Source: Trematomus loennbergii
Lineage: Eukaryota; Chordata; Actinopteri; Perciformes; Nototheniidae
DNA: 64,000 nucleotides
Direction of reading: 5' to 3'
Assembly: GCA_012861695.1 (NCBI GenBank)
Contig: JAAOOA010000002.1
Coordinates: 34,365,244-34,429,243 of the forward strand
This document shows positions 1-18,027 of the stretch, in pieces. Both the position numbers and the translations under genes were made by a program. Each line of letters opens with the position of its first letter. Within the stretch, counting starts at the first letter, position 1. The notes below the pieces were generated by a model. That model made no database searches. It saw only the letters and a program-made list of their open reading frames with translations, and had not been told where the DNA came from.

Positions 1-77
1 CAGCTCCTTGGCTATGGCCGCCCGATCCCCACCGAGGCCCCGGTCACCAGGGCCACTCTGCCCCTCCAGCGGTCCAT
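1..77 (-). CDS. dhrs11: Dehydrogenase/reductase SDR family member 11-like, first coding exon (partial)
   Basis: Read on the minus strand from the ATG at 77-75, the exon encodes MDRWRGRVALVTGASVGIGR. This is the start of a classical short-chain dehydrogenase: the first beta strand (RVALVTG) followed by the Rossmann dinucleotide motif of the TGxxxGIG type. The short Met-x-Arg-Trp-Arg start before VALVTGAS matches what I know of DHRS11, a cytosolic NADP-dependent 17-beta/3-keto-steroid reductase. After GIGR the frame runs into TAG (14-12). One extra G in the GGGCGGCC tract (about 16-23, minus strand) would give GIGR-AIAKEL, exactly what the family predicts, so I read this as a one-base deletion, probably an assembly error. 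The rest of the gene lies off the left edge. Assignment to DHRS11 rather than another SDR rests on about 26 residues. Confidence 0.72.
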
Positions 78-1085
78 CTCTCTCGGTAAACTGCTGTAAA
101 CACAAACCCCTTACTAAAGACAGGAGAGGGTCACCGCGCTTTGGGTGCAGAGATAGAGGCGGACATGAACTCCTACAGGTGCTTGTGAACGCAGCACAGT
201 GGACGTACTTCAGCTCTGCCTGCGTCATTACGTCACTGATGCGTTCAGGTGAACTGCTAACTGAAGGATTTCGAAGCACAACGTGGATTCGAGGACTTAC
301 AATAAGCAAATTGTTGCAATTTGATAGAAATAACTATCTCTGAGTTGGAAATACACTTAAATACAATGTTTCGACTGAAACGGTTGTTACTGTGCCCACA
401 AGGAAAATCATTATTAAAGATACAGTTGGTTTAACCTCAACTAACTCATACTAATAGTGTTACATATTTGTAATAAAGTGGCACAGATCCACCTGTTCGG
501 CACCTGCAGTTTTATTGCTTGTAAAAAAGATGGTGGTAATCTGCACTTTCATACATTTGATTTAATTTTAGACTGCAACCCTCTTTATCCATGTACTGTA
601 TACATTTTCTGTACGTTTATTTTATTTACTATTTATATTTTGAATAATGTAGTGTGTATAAAGTTTGAAATATACATATATAATTTGACTGACTTTGGCA
701 CAAAGCCCTCTCTTATCATTGCTTATCTCAATCATAGGGTACATTGTGACCTAAATTTGCACATAAAAAGATAAATGTCTATACACATTTACATGTATTG
801 TATTAAAACTGTATGTGTACATTTATGCAACTTTTCTGACCTTTCTCTTTCTTGTGCAGTTGTGGCACATGAAATCCTTCAAATCTGTCTACCGTTTAAA
901 ACATTTAAAGTTTTAACATTTAATATAATATCCAAACATACACAAAATGTGATGCACAAAAGAGAAAACAATCTGAATAATCTCAATATCAATAGATGCT
1001 GACAGATGCCTTGAAATGCAAGTATGCAGGCCGATAAATACATGTAAAAAGTCCTAAACATTGTTATTCATTATTGTATACTTAA
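78..1085. other. Intergenic region and 5' flank of dhrs11-like gene
   Basis: The segment next to the dhrs11-like start (78 to about 250) is moderately GC-rich and is the likely 5' UTR and promoter of that minus-strand gene. From about 340 to 1085 the DNA is AT-rich with stop codons in all frames, and I see no exon. Confidence 0.4.
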
Positions 1086-1469
1086 AGGTGGGGTAGGTAA
1101 GTTTGAGAAACCGGCTCGAGATACACTTTTTGTTATATTCCATGGAATGCTCTTAACATCCCGATAGCAATGAATATCTTAAGTGCTTTGACAAAAAATC
1201 CATACAAAAAATGTCATCTGTGGAAGCCGTAGTACTGTAAAAAGCACGACCAATCATTTTAGCCGGCCGGCTAAAATAACTGGATGGCCTACCTGCCTGT
1301 CAGCCTTCCATCTGTGCACAAACTTATCTCGTGCCCTCATTGGTCATGTGCGCGGCATTTGTGGTGTTGGAGGAGGAGCTCTGTAAGGAAGTGGCAGATT
1401 TTTTCCGGTTGTGTATTTTCAAATTCTAGCGCACTCGAGCTGGTTTCTCCAAAATTACCTACCCCACCT
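1086..1469. mobile_element. Family A MITE, copy 1 (piggyBac-like, TTAA target duplication)
   Basis: A 384-bp non-coding element begins AGGTGGGGTAGGTAAGTTTG and ends with the inverse, ...ATTACCTACCCCACCT, giving terminal inverted repeats of roughly 35 bp (both ends also carry the CTCGAG-containing part). It is flanked on both sides by TTAA (1082-1085 and 1470-1473), the target duplication expected of piggyBac-type transposases. Two more copies lie at 26259-34801 (split by an insertion) and 49463-49793. It encodes no protein, so it would have to be moved in trans. Confidence 0.85.
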
Positions 1470-1473
1470 TTAA

Positions 1474-2191
1474 TGCGCTGTTTGTTTTTGGCTTTGATGA
1501 GCAACATGGAACAAATGATCAACTGTCATCGACTCAGCATGATTCAATTATTGCATAAATTGTACCTGCCATTGACTTTCAAACCCAATAAACCTGGTTT
1601 TTAAACCACATCTACTGTATCACAATCAGTTAATATAAAGCTAGATATGGGTAAAGTCAGGGAACACATTGCAAGTGAAAAGACTAGTTGAAATGTCATT
1701 ACATCAGACATACGGACTGAAAAGTAAAATGAGCAATACTGGAAATAGTATTACACTTGGCGAGCGGAGCATTAATCATAAAAGACGCATCAGTAACAGT
1801 AATTGTCGATAAATAACATTCAGCCTGAATTACTGATAACAGAATTCTTTACTCTAAGAAAATAAACCCCTTTATAATATTAATCACATCACCATATCTG
1901 ATCAGGTGGGGTTATGTCTCAACTGTATCATTGAAGCTATGAGTTTAAGGCCAAACCCTGTGAGTAAGGGTCCATTTATATCTTGTGAATGTCAGCATTC
2001 AGATATCACTGTTTGCTGTGTATCAGTGTTCACGGGAATCAGGAGTCATAAAACTAAGGCACGCTGTGGGCGGGATTGATAGGTGGGTCAACCTGTCGTT
2101 TAACAGGCTGGTTGACCTCTGTTTCTGGGATCATCTTCCAAAAGATCAATACTCAAAGCAGGCAGACTCGGACAGATACAGTAAAGTCACA
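1474..2191. other. 5' flank of the ca4-like gene
   Basis: AT-rich DNA between the MITE and the ca4 start codon. No coding exon is visible. The final hundred bases (about 2090-2191) are the likely promoter and 5' UTR, but I see no clear TATA box. Confidence 0.35.
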
Positions 2192-2989
2192 ATGCTGCTT
2201 GCACCTGTTTTGTTTTTGTTTGCATCTTCTATAAGGATTGTCTCTGGGGATGGTATGTTCACCAAAAATAATTGAATTAATTTGACATTTATAAAGTAAA
2301 CATAGTGTTGGTGTTTTGTTTGTGAAAGAGAAGATCACATTTTCCTCGGCTTGAGGCTTGTATTTGATTTCTTATTTCAAACTTGTTCTTGTAGATTGGT
2401 GTTATCAGTCACAAGTTACATGCAGTCACAACTGTACAGGTAAACCTCAAGACGAGCAATTCACAGTTTAAAAAAATAGGAAAAGATGCAGTAGTGGAGT
2501 TATTTTCTTCACCTATTTGCCCTCACAGGTCCAGAGGCATGGGAATAGTTTCACAGCATTGCAACGGCAAACATCAGTCTCCGGTGAACATTGTTACAAG
2601 GAGAATGCTTCTAGATGAAAGGCTCACCTCTTTTCACTTCACTCGATACCAAGAAGCTTTTCATGGTCGCCTCTTAAACAATGGTCACTCTGGTAAGTCT
2701 TTCTGATAATTACAGATTAAGTTCAAAAAGAGTATGGTAAGAAGTCAGTGAATGATTTTAAATCAGCTCAACAAGTCTTAACTGGCTGTACGTTATCACA
2801 AGGCAACTAACACAGTTGTAAATCTTTTTTACAATGATCTTTTATGGATAAAGGGGTGGCAAAAGGATAATAACATTCAATACAAAAATATCTGAAACTG
2901 TGTGTCATCTGGTATAAAAGAAAATAACTTCCCCAAATGTTTATAGTGCAAAACAAAAAAAACAAAATAACTATTTTTGCCTGTAACCA

Positions 2990-3042
<53 letters not shown>

Positions 3043-4622
3043 GTGATTCATAATTCTGTGATTTTCATCGTCAAATGTTTATGTTCAGTTCAACTGGATT
3101 TACCCTCCAGTATAAAGATCAAAGGAGGAAATCTGGCCGCACAATACAAGGCAATTCAACTTCACCTGCATTGGGGCGTAGACGGAGGACCAGGGTCTGA
3201 ACACACAATCGATGGAGAACAATTTCCAATGGAGGTGGGAACTACTACTGCAGCATGGAAGTGTCCCTTAATTATGTAATAAAGCCATTTTTGTTTACTA
3301 TATCCAAATAAATGAAATGCTGAACTATAATATTCTATCAACAGATGCATATTGTGCACATAAAAGAAGAATACAACTCTTTATCCCAGGCTGTAAGAGA
3401 CAGCACAGGCGTGGCTGTTCTTGGATTCGTCTTTGAGGTGATTTGCTTTGATAACTGTGCAGAAGAAAAAAGTAGAGATCTCATTCAAATAGAAGTTGAA
3501 CATACTGTAAGTTATTTGTTGTTCTGGACCAGCATCCTTCCAGGGTTGATCCCAAACTATATTCTCCTTCAATCTTAAACTCAGCTTTGTTAAATGGATG
3601 TGAAAGATTTGCAATTCAATTTGTGTGAAAATGCTCCTGACAATGACCTCCATTAAATAACAAAAGAGAAATAATAGGCCCGAGAATCAAGCGAGGATAA
3701 AAAGTTTAACCCAAAAGACATTGTAAAACATTTTTGAATAAAACATTTTAACATTTCTTTTGGATCAAATGTTCCGTCAGCATCTGTTTCATCAGACAAT
3801 CTACATTTTGTTTTCTTTTGCAAAACTGTTACCCAGAACATTTAGCTTTTTTCCTTCCAGGAGTCGAAGTCTGCAAACAAGAAATTCGATCCCCTTATTA
3901 ACGCTCTGAAAAACATCACACAACCCGGTGAGTGCTGACGTGGAAATGTAAGATGATTGTTCTTCAATATCTTATCATTAGCAATAGGGTTCTAAATACA
4001 CCGTTCTGGGCTGAAGGGCAATTGTAATGTGATAAAATAATGCCATAAAATACATTATTATCATCTCAACAATGAATAGATTAAAAAGCTGTCACCTTGA
4101 ACCTTTTGTTGTATAACAATTAATATCTTGCTAACAGCCTTGCCTTGTTAATATTTCATTAAAAACAGGCAACAGCACGACACTGGAGGGTGTATCCCTG
4201 GAAATGTTCACACCTCCTCAGAAGAACATGACCAAGTACTTACGCTATAATGGCTCCCTCACTACACCCGACTGTGCTGAAGCTGTCGTCTGGAGCCTGT
4301 TCGAAAACACGGTTCCTCTCAGCAGAAAGCAGGTGATTAGTTTCACAATAATACATTGAAAACCTTTATCTGCAGTTTTTGAAAATGGTAAATGGACTGC
4401 ATTTTCTGCTTTTTCACCTGTCTGTTGTGATTTTCGATACAGCTTGCTGCATTCTCCCACCTTCAGTTTTCTAATGGAGAGCAGATGGTCAAAACCTTCA
4501 GACCATTGCAGCCTTTGAATGGACGGCAGGTGTATTACTCTGGAGGTCATGCTGCTCTGGTTAGCACTGTGTTATTGATCATGTCAGTGCTGGTATCCTT
4601 AATGAATGAATATGTCCACTGA
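2192..4622 (+). CDS. ca4: Carbonic anhydrase IV-like, GPI-anchored zinc enzyme (8 exons)
   Basis: Exons 2192-2252, 2395-2439, 2529-2692, 3089-3234, 3345-3506, 3861-3927, 4169-4332 and 4443-4622 all have GT/AG borders with matching phases. The predicted product (about 329 aa) hydrates CO2 at the outer membrane face. It has an N-terminal signal peptide (MLLAPVLFLFASSIRIVSG); the family's proton-shuttle His (NNGHS); the three zinc-ligand His in QLHLHWG and MHIVH; the SEHTIDGE and SLTTPDC motifs; and a C-terminal hydrophobic tail (STVLLIMSVLVSLM) typical of a GPI-attachment signal. WCYQ...C near the start matches the CA IV-specific cysteines. Exon 3 carries an apparent one-base deletion near 2541-2546: GPEAWE is followed by TAG, while the next frame continues IVSQHCNGKHQSPVNI. 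With one base restored the total length is divisible by three. Which teleost ca4 paralogue this is cannot be decided. Confidence 0.88.
2994..3040. repeat. (TA)n microsatellite in ca4 intron 3
   Basis: An uninterrupted TA dinucleotide run of about 45 bp just upstream of ca4 exon 4. Confidence 0.9.
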
Positions 4623-4900
4623 TGATTGTCTAATACATGGAATAAAATGTACTGAATATGTACAACTAAGACTTTAAGCACTGTGTGTGATTTCTTCGGT
4701 GTAAAGACAACCTCTTACTTCAAAACATGTGTCATTAGTATTTACTTTTGTTGTCGTATACTGTTTATCAAATAATTTGTATATTTACATTCTTAATTTG
4801 GCACGGTTGCACGGTAGCTATGTACATAACAAATGTACAGACTACGGGACTAATTTAAGGTGTTATAATAGTGCCTCTTGTGATATGTTATCTCAATAAA
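4623..4900 (+). other. 3' UTR and poly(A) signal of the ca4-like gene
   Basis: Non-coding sequence after the stop codon. A canonical AATAAA occurs at 4895-4900, preceded by an AT-rich 3' UTR. A downstream TG-rich segment near 5005-5020 could serve as the cleavage-site element. Confidence 0.5.
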
Positions 4901-5368
4901 TGTCTTATGATACTGGAAAGCTTCCTTCCTGCATGTCGTTCCTCAGTCATTGGAACTCTGAACTGTCATTTATTTCAGTTCTGAGTCTTATCAGTCATCT
5001 AATTGATGTTGTGTGTGGTAAAACGGTTCAGACTCTGATACAGACTGTTTCATCTCAGCTGTTTGTGAAACATTGTGCAAGTATTATTAAAGTTTAAGTG
5101 TGACTCCTGCATCGTAGAGCATTATTAGAAAAGTATGGTAATTATTTGGGGGGCATGCATTGTCTTAGTTACAGAGATGTCGTGACGACGTATCACATGC
5201 TGTTCTCCCCCCATTAGATCACTGTATTGCAGTTGGTATCAGTCAGTCACCTCCACTATCATCCACTATGTGGCAGCAGCAAACAAGTCTGATATGCAGT
5301 TTGGAGCCATGATGTAAGGAATTGTTAGATGTTTGAATCTAATCTGAATATTTCGATTTTCAGACAGG

Positions 5369-5458
5369 CTTCCAGTTAAATTTAGGATGTGTTTTAAGTC
5401 CCTTCATATTACCTTTAAGTCACTCAATGGTCTGGGCACAAAATATATTGCAGATATT
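5369..5458 (+). pseudogene. Fragment of a LINE (L2/Rex-type) ORF2 C-terminus
   Basis: A 30-codon open segment reads LPVKFRMCFKSLHITFKSLN followed by GLGTKYIADI. It matches the well-known LPVKxRIxFKILLLxFKALNGLxPxYL motif near the end of L2-clade LINE polyproteins. It is isolated, with no reverse transcriptase nearby, and is therefore a dead remnant. Confidence 0.55.
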
Positions 5459-7129
5459 TAAATATATTGTATTAGAGAAATAGAAATGTAAATGTTTAGT
5501 TGTTTTTTTACTCAAATGTTAAAGGTTACACCTATTATCAGTAGGCTTCTTGCGTATTTGAGCATTTTGTATGGTCTGCACGTTGTTTGTTGTCAGCTGT
5601 GTGTGTGTTGAAGAAGGATTAGCGCTCTCTCACACTCTTGCTAACCTTGTATTTTTTGGACATGACAACATTAAGTTCTTCTTGTGTCTTAAACAATATC
5701 TGCTTTTTATTTGGACGTTTAGCATCAGATCTCTTCTCTTTTAAAAAATACTGTACTGTATATGGGTGTATTTCAGTGTCTGAGGGTTTCTGGTGGTCTG
5801 CAGAGTTCTGGTGACCGTGACCCCCACCCATGAGTGAGAAGCCCTTACTTCCTGCTGGAGTAACAAAGAAAATAACTAAAGGCAGTAGACACAGGGAAGG
5901 CCATGCCAATAAGTCATCAGTCCAATGCAGCTACACATCATTTCTTTAAAAGAAACGCAAGGTGTAATTGCACAACCATAAAATAAATAGTACATGCAGA
6001 AAGAATTCTGACTGCCCCCTTCAACAAATATATTCCAAATATACATTTTTACTTTTGGGTAGACTTACAGAGCCAGCAAATAAATTGTATCTTATTCAGG
6101 GGAAGTAAAATGCAGTTACATTTATAATTTGGGCCATTTTAAAGAAATCACCTGTTTGGAATCACACGTTTGATAGACTCATCATAACTGTTCAAAATGT
6201 TTACATTTGAATGGTTTAAATTGGATTTGTTGTAGGCAATACACATACAAAACTTAAACTGCAGCCACCAACCCCTGTCTGGGAGCAATTAGTGTAAACA
6301 TAGATAAAACATAATTCAATCAGTCCGAAGCAGAGTCTTCGGAGGACAATACCTGCAGCTGTCATTAGATCATTCACTTGTTTTTGGCACCATCACTATT
6401 CAAACCATCGTAAATACTCAAGGAGCTGACTTTGGATTTAATCCCATGTTGTACAGGAATAGATATCGGATGCAAACACAGCCTCTGGCACAGCAGTGCT
6501 GAGATCATCTGCAGGGTGCACAGTCATGCTCGGCTGCTGCAGAGGGTCAGCCTGTTTGTTGTTGGACGACATATAAGGACTAGTTTTCACATATTGTAAT
6601 CTTTGTGAGGGTACATGTGTTGCTTTACAGTAAAACATTTAGCATCTGATTTTGTGCAGCAAAATAAACTTCTTGTCAACTCCTGCACTTGCAACCTCTT
6701 TTTTTTAAAGTCTGATACATTACTGCCTTGCTTGTCTTTTCTTTTTTACTTTTCTCACAAGCACCTCCTTTCTCGGTTTGTGCGTGCCACCCATCCCCCA
6801 CTTCCTCTTATTTCTCTTGGTGTGACTCTGAGGTTTGGGTTGTCGTGACAACAGAGGACACAGGCCCATCTCTATTCTATTTGCAAAGTTTCTGTTGTTG
6901 CAAGCGTATTGCACATTTGCTGCTGGGATGGGGAAGAACCTCTCACCACCACCACCCCCTCCCACACCTTGTCAGAAACACGCAGGCGTGAATGAGTTCT
7001 CAGAAATAAAATCGAGATAAGAATCTCTTCCTGTATCTATAGTAAGAGACTTTTAGCCTTGCATGACTGTAAAAGATAGACTAATTGAAGAACAGTGCTA
7101 ATGGTCTGCCGCATCTCAAGCCCCTCTCC

Positions 7130-7303
7130 AAGTGTGCATTTAATTGTTTAGGTTTTATGTTTCTGTCTTTTATTTTAAGTTTATTGTATTGTTGCATTGT
7201 TGGAGGAGCCGTAGATTTAGGATTTGCATTGCCAAAACTACACTGTAGCTATAGTGCATATGACAATAAAGCTTTTAAATCTTTGAATCTTTGGAATCTT
7301 TAA
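7130..7303 (+). mobile_element. Probable LINE 3' end with short terminal tandem repeat
   Basis: The end of this stretch reads GACAATAAAGC...TTTGAATCTTTGGAATCTTT, an AATAAA-containing tail with a short repeated terminal unit (TTTGAATC-like). This architecture is common at the 3' ends of teleost L2/Rex non-LTR elements. No coding part is preserved. Confidence 0.35.
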
Positions 7304-7650
7304 TGGCACAATAATCGGTCTGAAAACATATGCAATTAACATCTCTAAAATAAACTCACTTTGTGAATAATGTGCTATTAATCTTGATTTACTTTGGACT
7401 TGTATAATTATATTTGCGATTTAGGTCTGGGAACATGCCTCAATGCTGCACCACTACAAAGTGTAATTTTGTGAGATTATTCAAACACATCCACATTCAT
7501 TATTACTTGGATACATTTTTCTGCAGTGTCTGACTTCTCTCTTAAAAGCAGGTGTCAACTCTTAACTGCATGTCCTTAAAAGGGATGAGTTAACGCTCGG
7601 CATCAGTGGTGAAGTCTGCAGCTTGAAAGGCGTAGGTTTTTAATTTGCAT

Positions 7651-7651
7651 G

Positions 7652-7735
<84 letters not shown>
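7651..7735. repeat. (TG)n microsatellite
   Basis: About 85 bp of GT dinucleotides with one GG interruption. Confidence 0.95.
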
Positions 7736-7737
<2 letters not shown>

Positions 7738-8057
7738 ATGTTGAAAGTAACTAAGTAGACTTATAAACTCTTTTTATTAATTTCCAAGGTGCTATTACTT
7801 TTAGAAAATCGGACTTTCAGAAGGTTATAGGGAGATCCTACATGTATTACTATGTAATTGTATTTTGATATTCACTATATAATTGGTTATGGACCTACCC
7901 CGAGCAGCGACAGGCTCATAATCAAAATATATAAATAATTATTTCTCATAAACATTAAAACATTTGTAGATTTTTTAAACAAATGATTACTTATTTCAAC
8001 GGAAGGCGCATGTTCACATACTTATATACATGTTGAAATACTTTTCCCACAACCATC

Positions 8058-8176
<119 letters not shown>

Positions 8177-9537
8177 AGAGACACTGTTTCCTGTTGTAAC
8201 CACGTGGCTCAGACAGGGTTAATAAAAAGATCAAGTTCACTTCTGTTTTTCTTTCTTCTGAGGAGTCCAAATGCTGGTAAGACCCTGACCGCGTGTGACT
8301 TGACTTGGTTTTATTTTTTGTATCTCTGTAATAATGCATTCCGTAATATAAATGCATCATAATATTTGAGACTTAATACTAACATTATTTTTCTATATAA
8401 ACGTTTCTTTGAGTCCATTTGTTTTCTTGTTTTTCAGTTATAAAATGATGTTAGAGAATGTGCTTGTGTTGAATATAATGTTTGAGAACTTGCCTTTACT
8501 CAACCCATCATGTCTTGAGTGTTTGCTTTGGATCGACCAGAAGCTACTGATGTACAGTGTTGTCACCCATAAAGTAGAAAGCACTACTAAACGTCATTAC
8601 ACAGTGTAGTGTTTCCTACTTTATGGATGAGTATACTGTTGGCTGCAAAGGAATGTACAAGAAGAAACCAACGGACTCTGCGTGAAAGATTTGTAAAACT
8701 TGCCACCATGACCGCCTGCTAAATGTGTCTTTTGCTTTTGTCAAGTAATTTTTAGGATAATAGTGCATGTTTACAACCTGTTACAAATGACTCAAATCAA
8801 TGTAGTAAAAAAAAGATACAACTACAAACAAGTAGCTGAGATCTTTTTATTTAATTTATTTTTAAAATAAAGCATATGAGCATTGTACAAAATCAAGACA
8901 GCTTATTTTCAGTTTCTGCTTCACAGTTCTTACATTGATAACATAAATATATTTGTATACAAACATAGATATTTTCGATAAAAACTAAAAGCCAATAATA
9001 GAAAAGATAGAAACAGGGAATAAGGCAAACATGGCTACTATATAAATACTGTACACTCTTGTCTTCAAATCAACTGAGAATAAATGTGTATTATTAAGGC
9101 TAATAAATATATAATGTATATTGCCATCAGATATGTAATTATAATTACATTTACAGATATACATGTATATAAACATTTATTTCTATAATACTCTTGGCTT
9201 ATTTTGGGAAAGTGCATAAAGTTAAAGCAAAGTGAATGTAGGCAGATCAAAATATAATGTGAATAAAGATTTGTTTCATTTTTTCAAATGCATTTCATTT
9301 GTATTTTTCTGTTCTTTTTCAGCAAATGATTTGTCATTTTTGTTTGCCAATAAATCAATTATCTGAAAATTGTTAAGACAGGAACTCTTCCCTTGTTCAT
9401 GTAACATCTTGATCAATCATTTAAATATTAACCTAATAAAGCAAATCATAGAAGCAGTTGCATTGGTATACTATAACAAAACTGCTAAATTCTCAATGTG
9501 TTTGACACTTGGTAAGATCTTGGTGTGACCTTTACTA

Positions 9538-11056
9538 TTAATTCCATGGTAGTGGCTGCAAGTAGTTTGAAGGAACCAAACCTCGTCGGCCGTGCAGGTC
9601 TCCCTAAAATTGAGATTAAAGTTGAAGTTGTGTCCACAAGTCAGTGCAATAACTAATCAATCAAATACATCATTTTATTTCAATTGTAGAGTTGACACTC
9701 ACAGGGTAAAATCCATCTTGGTCCATGTCACCTAACACGTTTATGATGTCTCCAGAACGAAAGCCAAGCTCATCCTTTGAGAGACAAAAATAGTTTTGAA
9801 ACATCACCACAAACCACGCTGTTATTTGAAACAACAGATGACCAGAATTAGCAGAAACACAATGTAGCTCATGTGTCATTGTAGCGCTTACTTCACTGTC
9901 TAGGTTAGGGGAACTTTCCCACGGATCGTAGTCAAATAGGGCCACCATTCGTCGAACAACCACATCATCAGAGATAGTGGCTACTTCGCTCATATCCGGG
10001 TTAAAACACATACCTGAGAGGCAAAATACACAAAAAACTCGTATGAATTCTTTTTTTTAATTGCACGTTTCTAGAGATCATCAAATCTCCAAAAAATAAC
10101 AGCTAAAAAGCTGACACTCTTTGAAGTAAGGGCAGAAGAAATGATTAGTGCGGTGTTTCATTCATAATGTTATAATATACACCGATGATATCTTGTCTGT
10201 TGCAGTATGTTTGTATGTTTTGTAACTTCCTCCAGGTACACACATACAGCTCAGTGTAAACACAACTATGTTTTGTTATACTACATCTGTGTTAGTGTTC
10301 TGCAGGAACAGAGGGTTTATACCTGAGTGGTCCATGGGGAGGAATCCCTGCTGCATGAGTAGATGCTTCAGGTACTCATCATCCACTGGGACTTCAGCCA
10401 CCATGTTGCTTGGCACATAACCGGAGAGACCCCCGGACTCACCACGATAGAAACCATCAGAGTCTATGTCTCCAAACACCTGATACATGCAAGAGATGTA
10501 TTACTTTATTTTAGTTATATGGGGGATTTAAGGGATATCTGCATGTTGCAGCAGTCAGTGGATTGAGTGAAAATTCAAATCAATCAGCGAATTAAATCAA
10601 AAGGTGACAGGATATTAGAAAAAAGCTGAGATCTCTGCAGCCTCAGCTGAATGTAGCACAAACAGGAAACACCATCACGCAGCCTTTCAACTAATGAGGT
10701 GAGGAAAATACATACAAGCTAAACATACCAGCACACTTGCTGAGCAGCAAATAACATTTATACACCTTTTCACCTGCTCTTCTTCTCAAGATCAACATCC
10801 AGTTGCAAAAGTAAAGAGATCACTTGGTTCTTACCTTGATTAACTGGCCTGGCACAAAAGGCAGCTCCTCTGCAGCCATCTCATAGTTGGGGGACATTGC
10901 AGCAGGGTTGTATGGGTAAAGTGCCACAAAGAGTCTGACGGAGGGCATTGGCACCTGGCTCGCAGTCGCAAGCTCCCATTGTGTGACTTCTTCCGGAGTA
11001 AGAATCCTCACTTTATCTGGGAATATCAAAACATCCAACTCTCGCCTGGTCTCCAT
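9538..11056 (-). CDS. RIM-binding-protein-like protein with two SH3 domains (5 exons)
   Basis: Minus-strand exons 11056-10835, 10479-10323, 10013-9892, 9774-9703 and 9603-9538 have GT/AG borders and compatible phases and encode about 212 aa. SH3 domain 1 runs from RLFVALYPYNPAAMSPN through ELPF.PGQLIKVFGDIDSDGFYRGE to GYVPSNMVAEV; SH3 domain 2 from RRMVALFDYDPWESSPN through ELGFRSGDIINVLGDMDQDGFY to GLVPSNYL, ending PLPWN-stop. These match the second and third SH3 domains of RIMBP2/TSPOAP1, which bind proline-rich motifs of RIMs and voltage-gated Ca2+ channels at presynaptic active zones. Full RIMBPs exceed 1,000 aa with an extra SH3 and FN3 repeats; none are visible upstream. The ATG at 11056 is plausible, but the open frame continues upstream to an AG near 11103, so the true 5' end is uncertain. 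It may be a short paralogue or a truncated copy. Confidence 0.75.
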
Positions 11057-11103
11057 TGACAGCAGCGAGAGCGCTCGACTGTCCCGTGGCAGGCAGGTGA
11101 CCG

Positions 11104-18027
<6,924 letters not shown>

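Noticed and set aside
5619..5909. Minus-strand frame of about 96 codons that seems to start with a secretory signal (AWPSLCLLPLVIFFVTPAGS)
   Set aside because: The frame has no ATG. It would start at TTG, and the next upstream in-frame codon series runs into TAG. There are no convincing splice borders or family resemblance.
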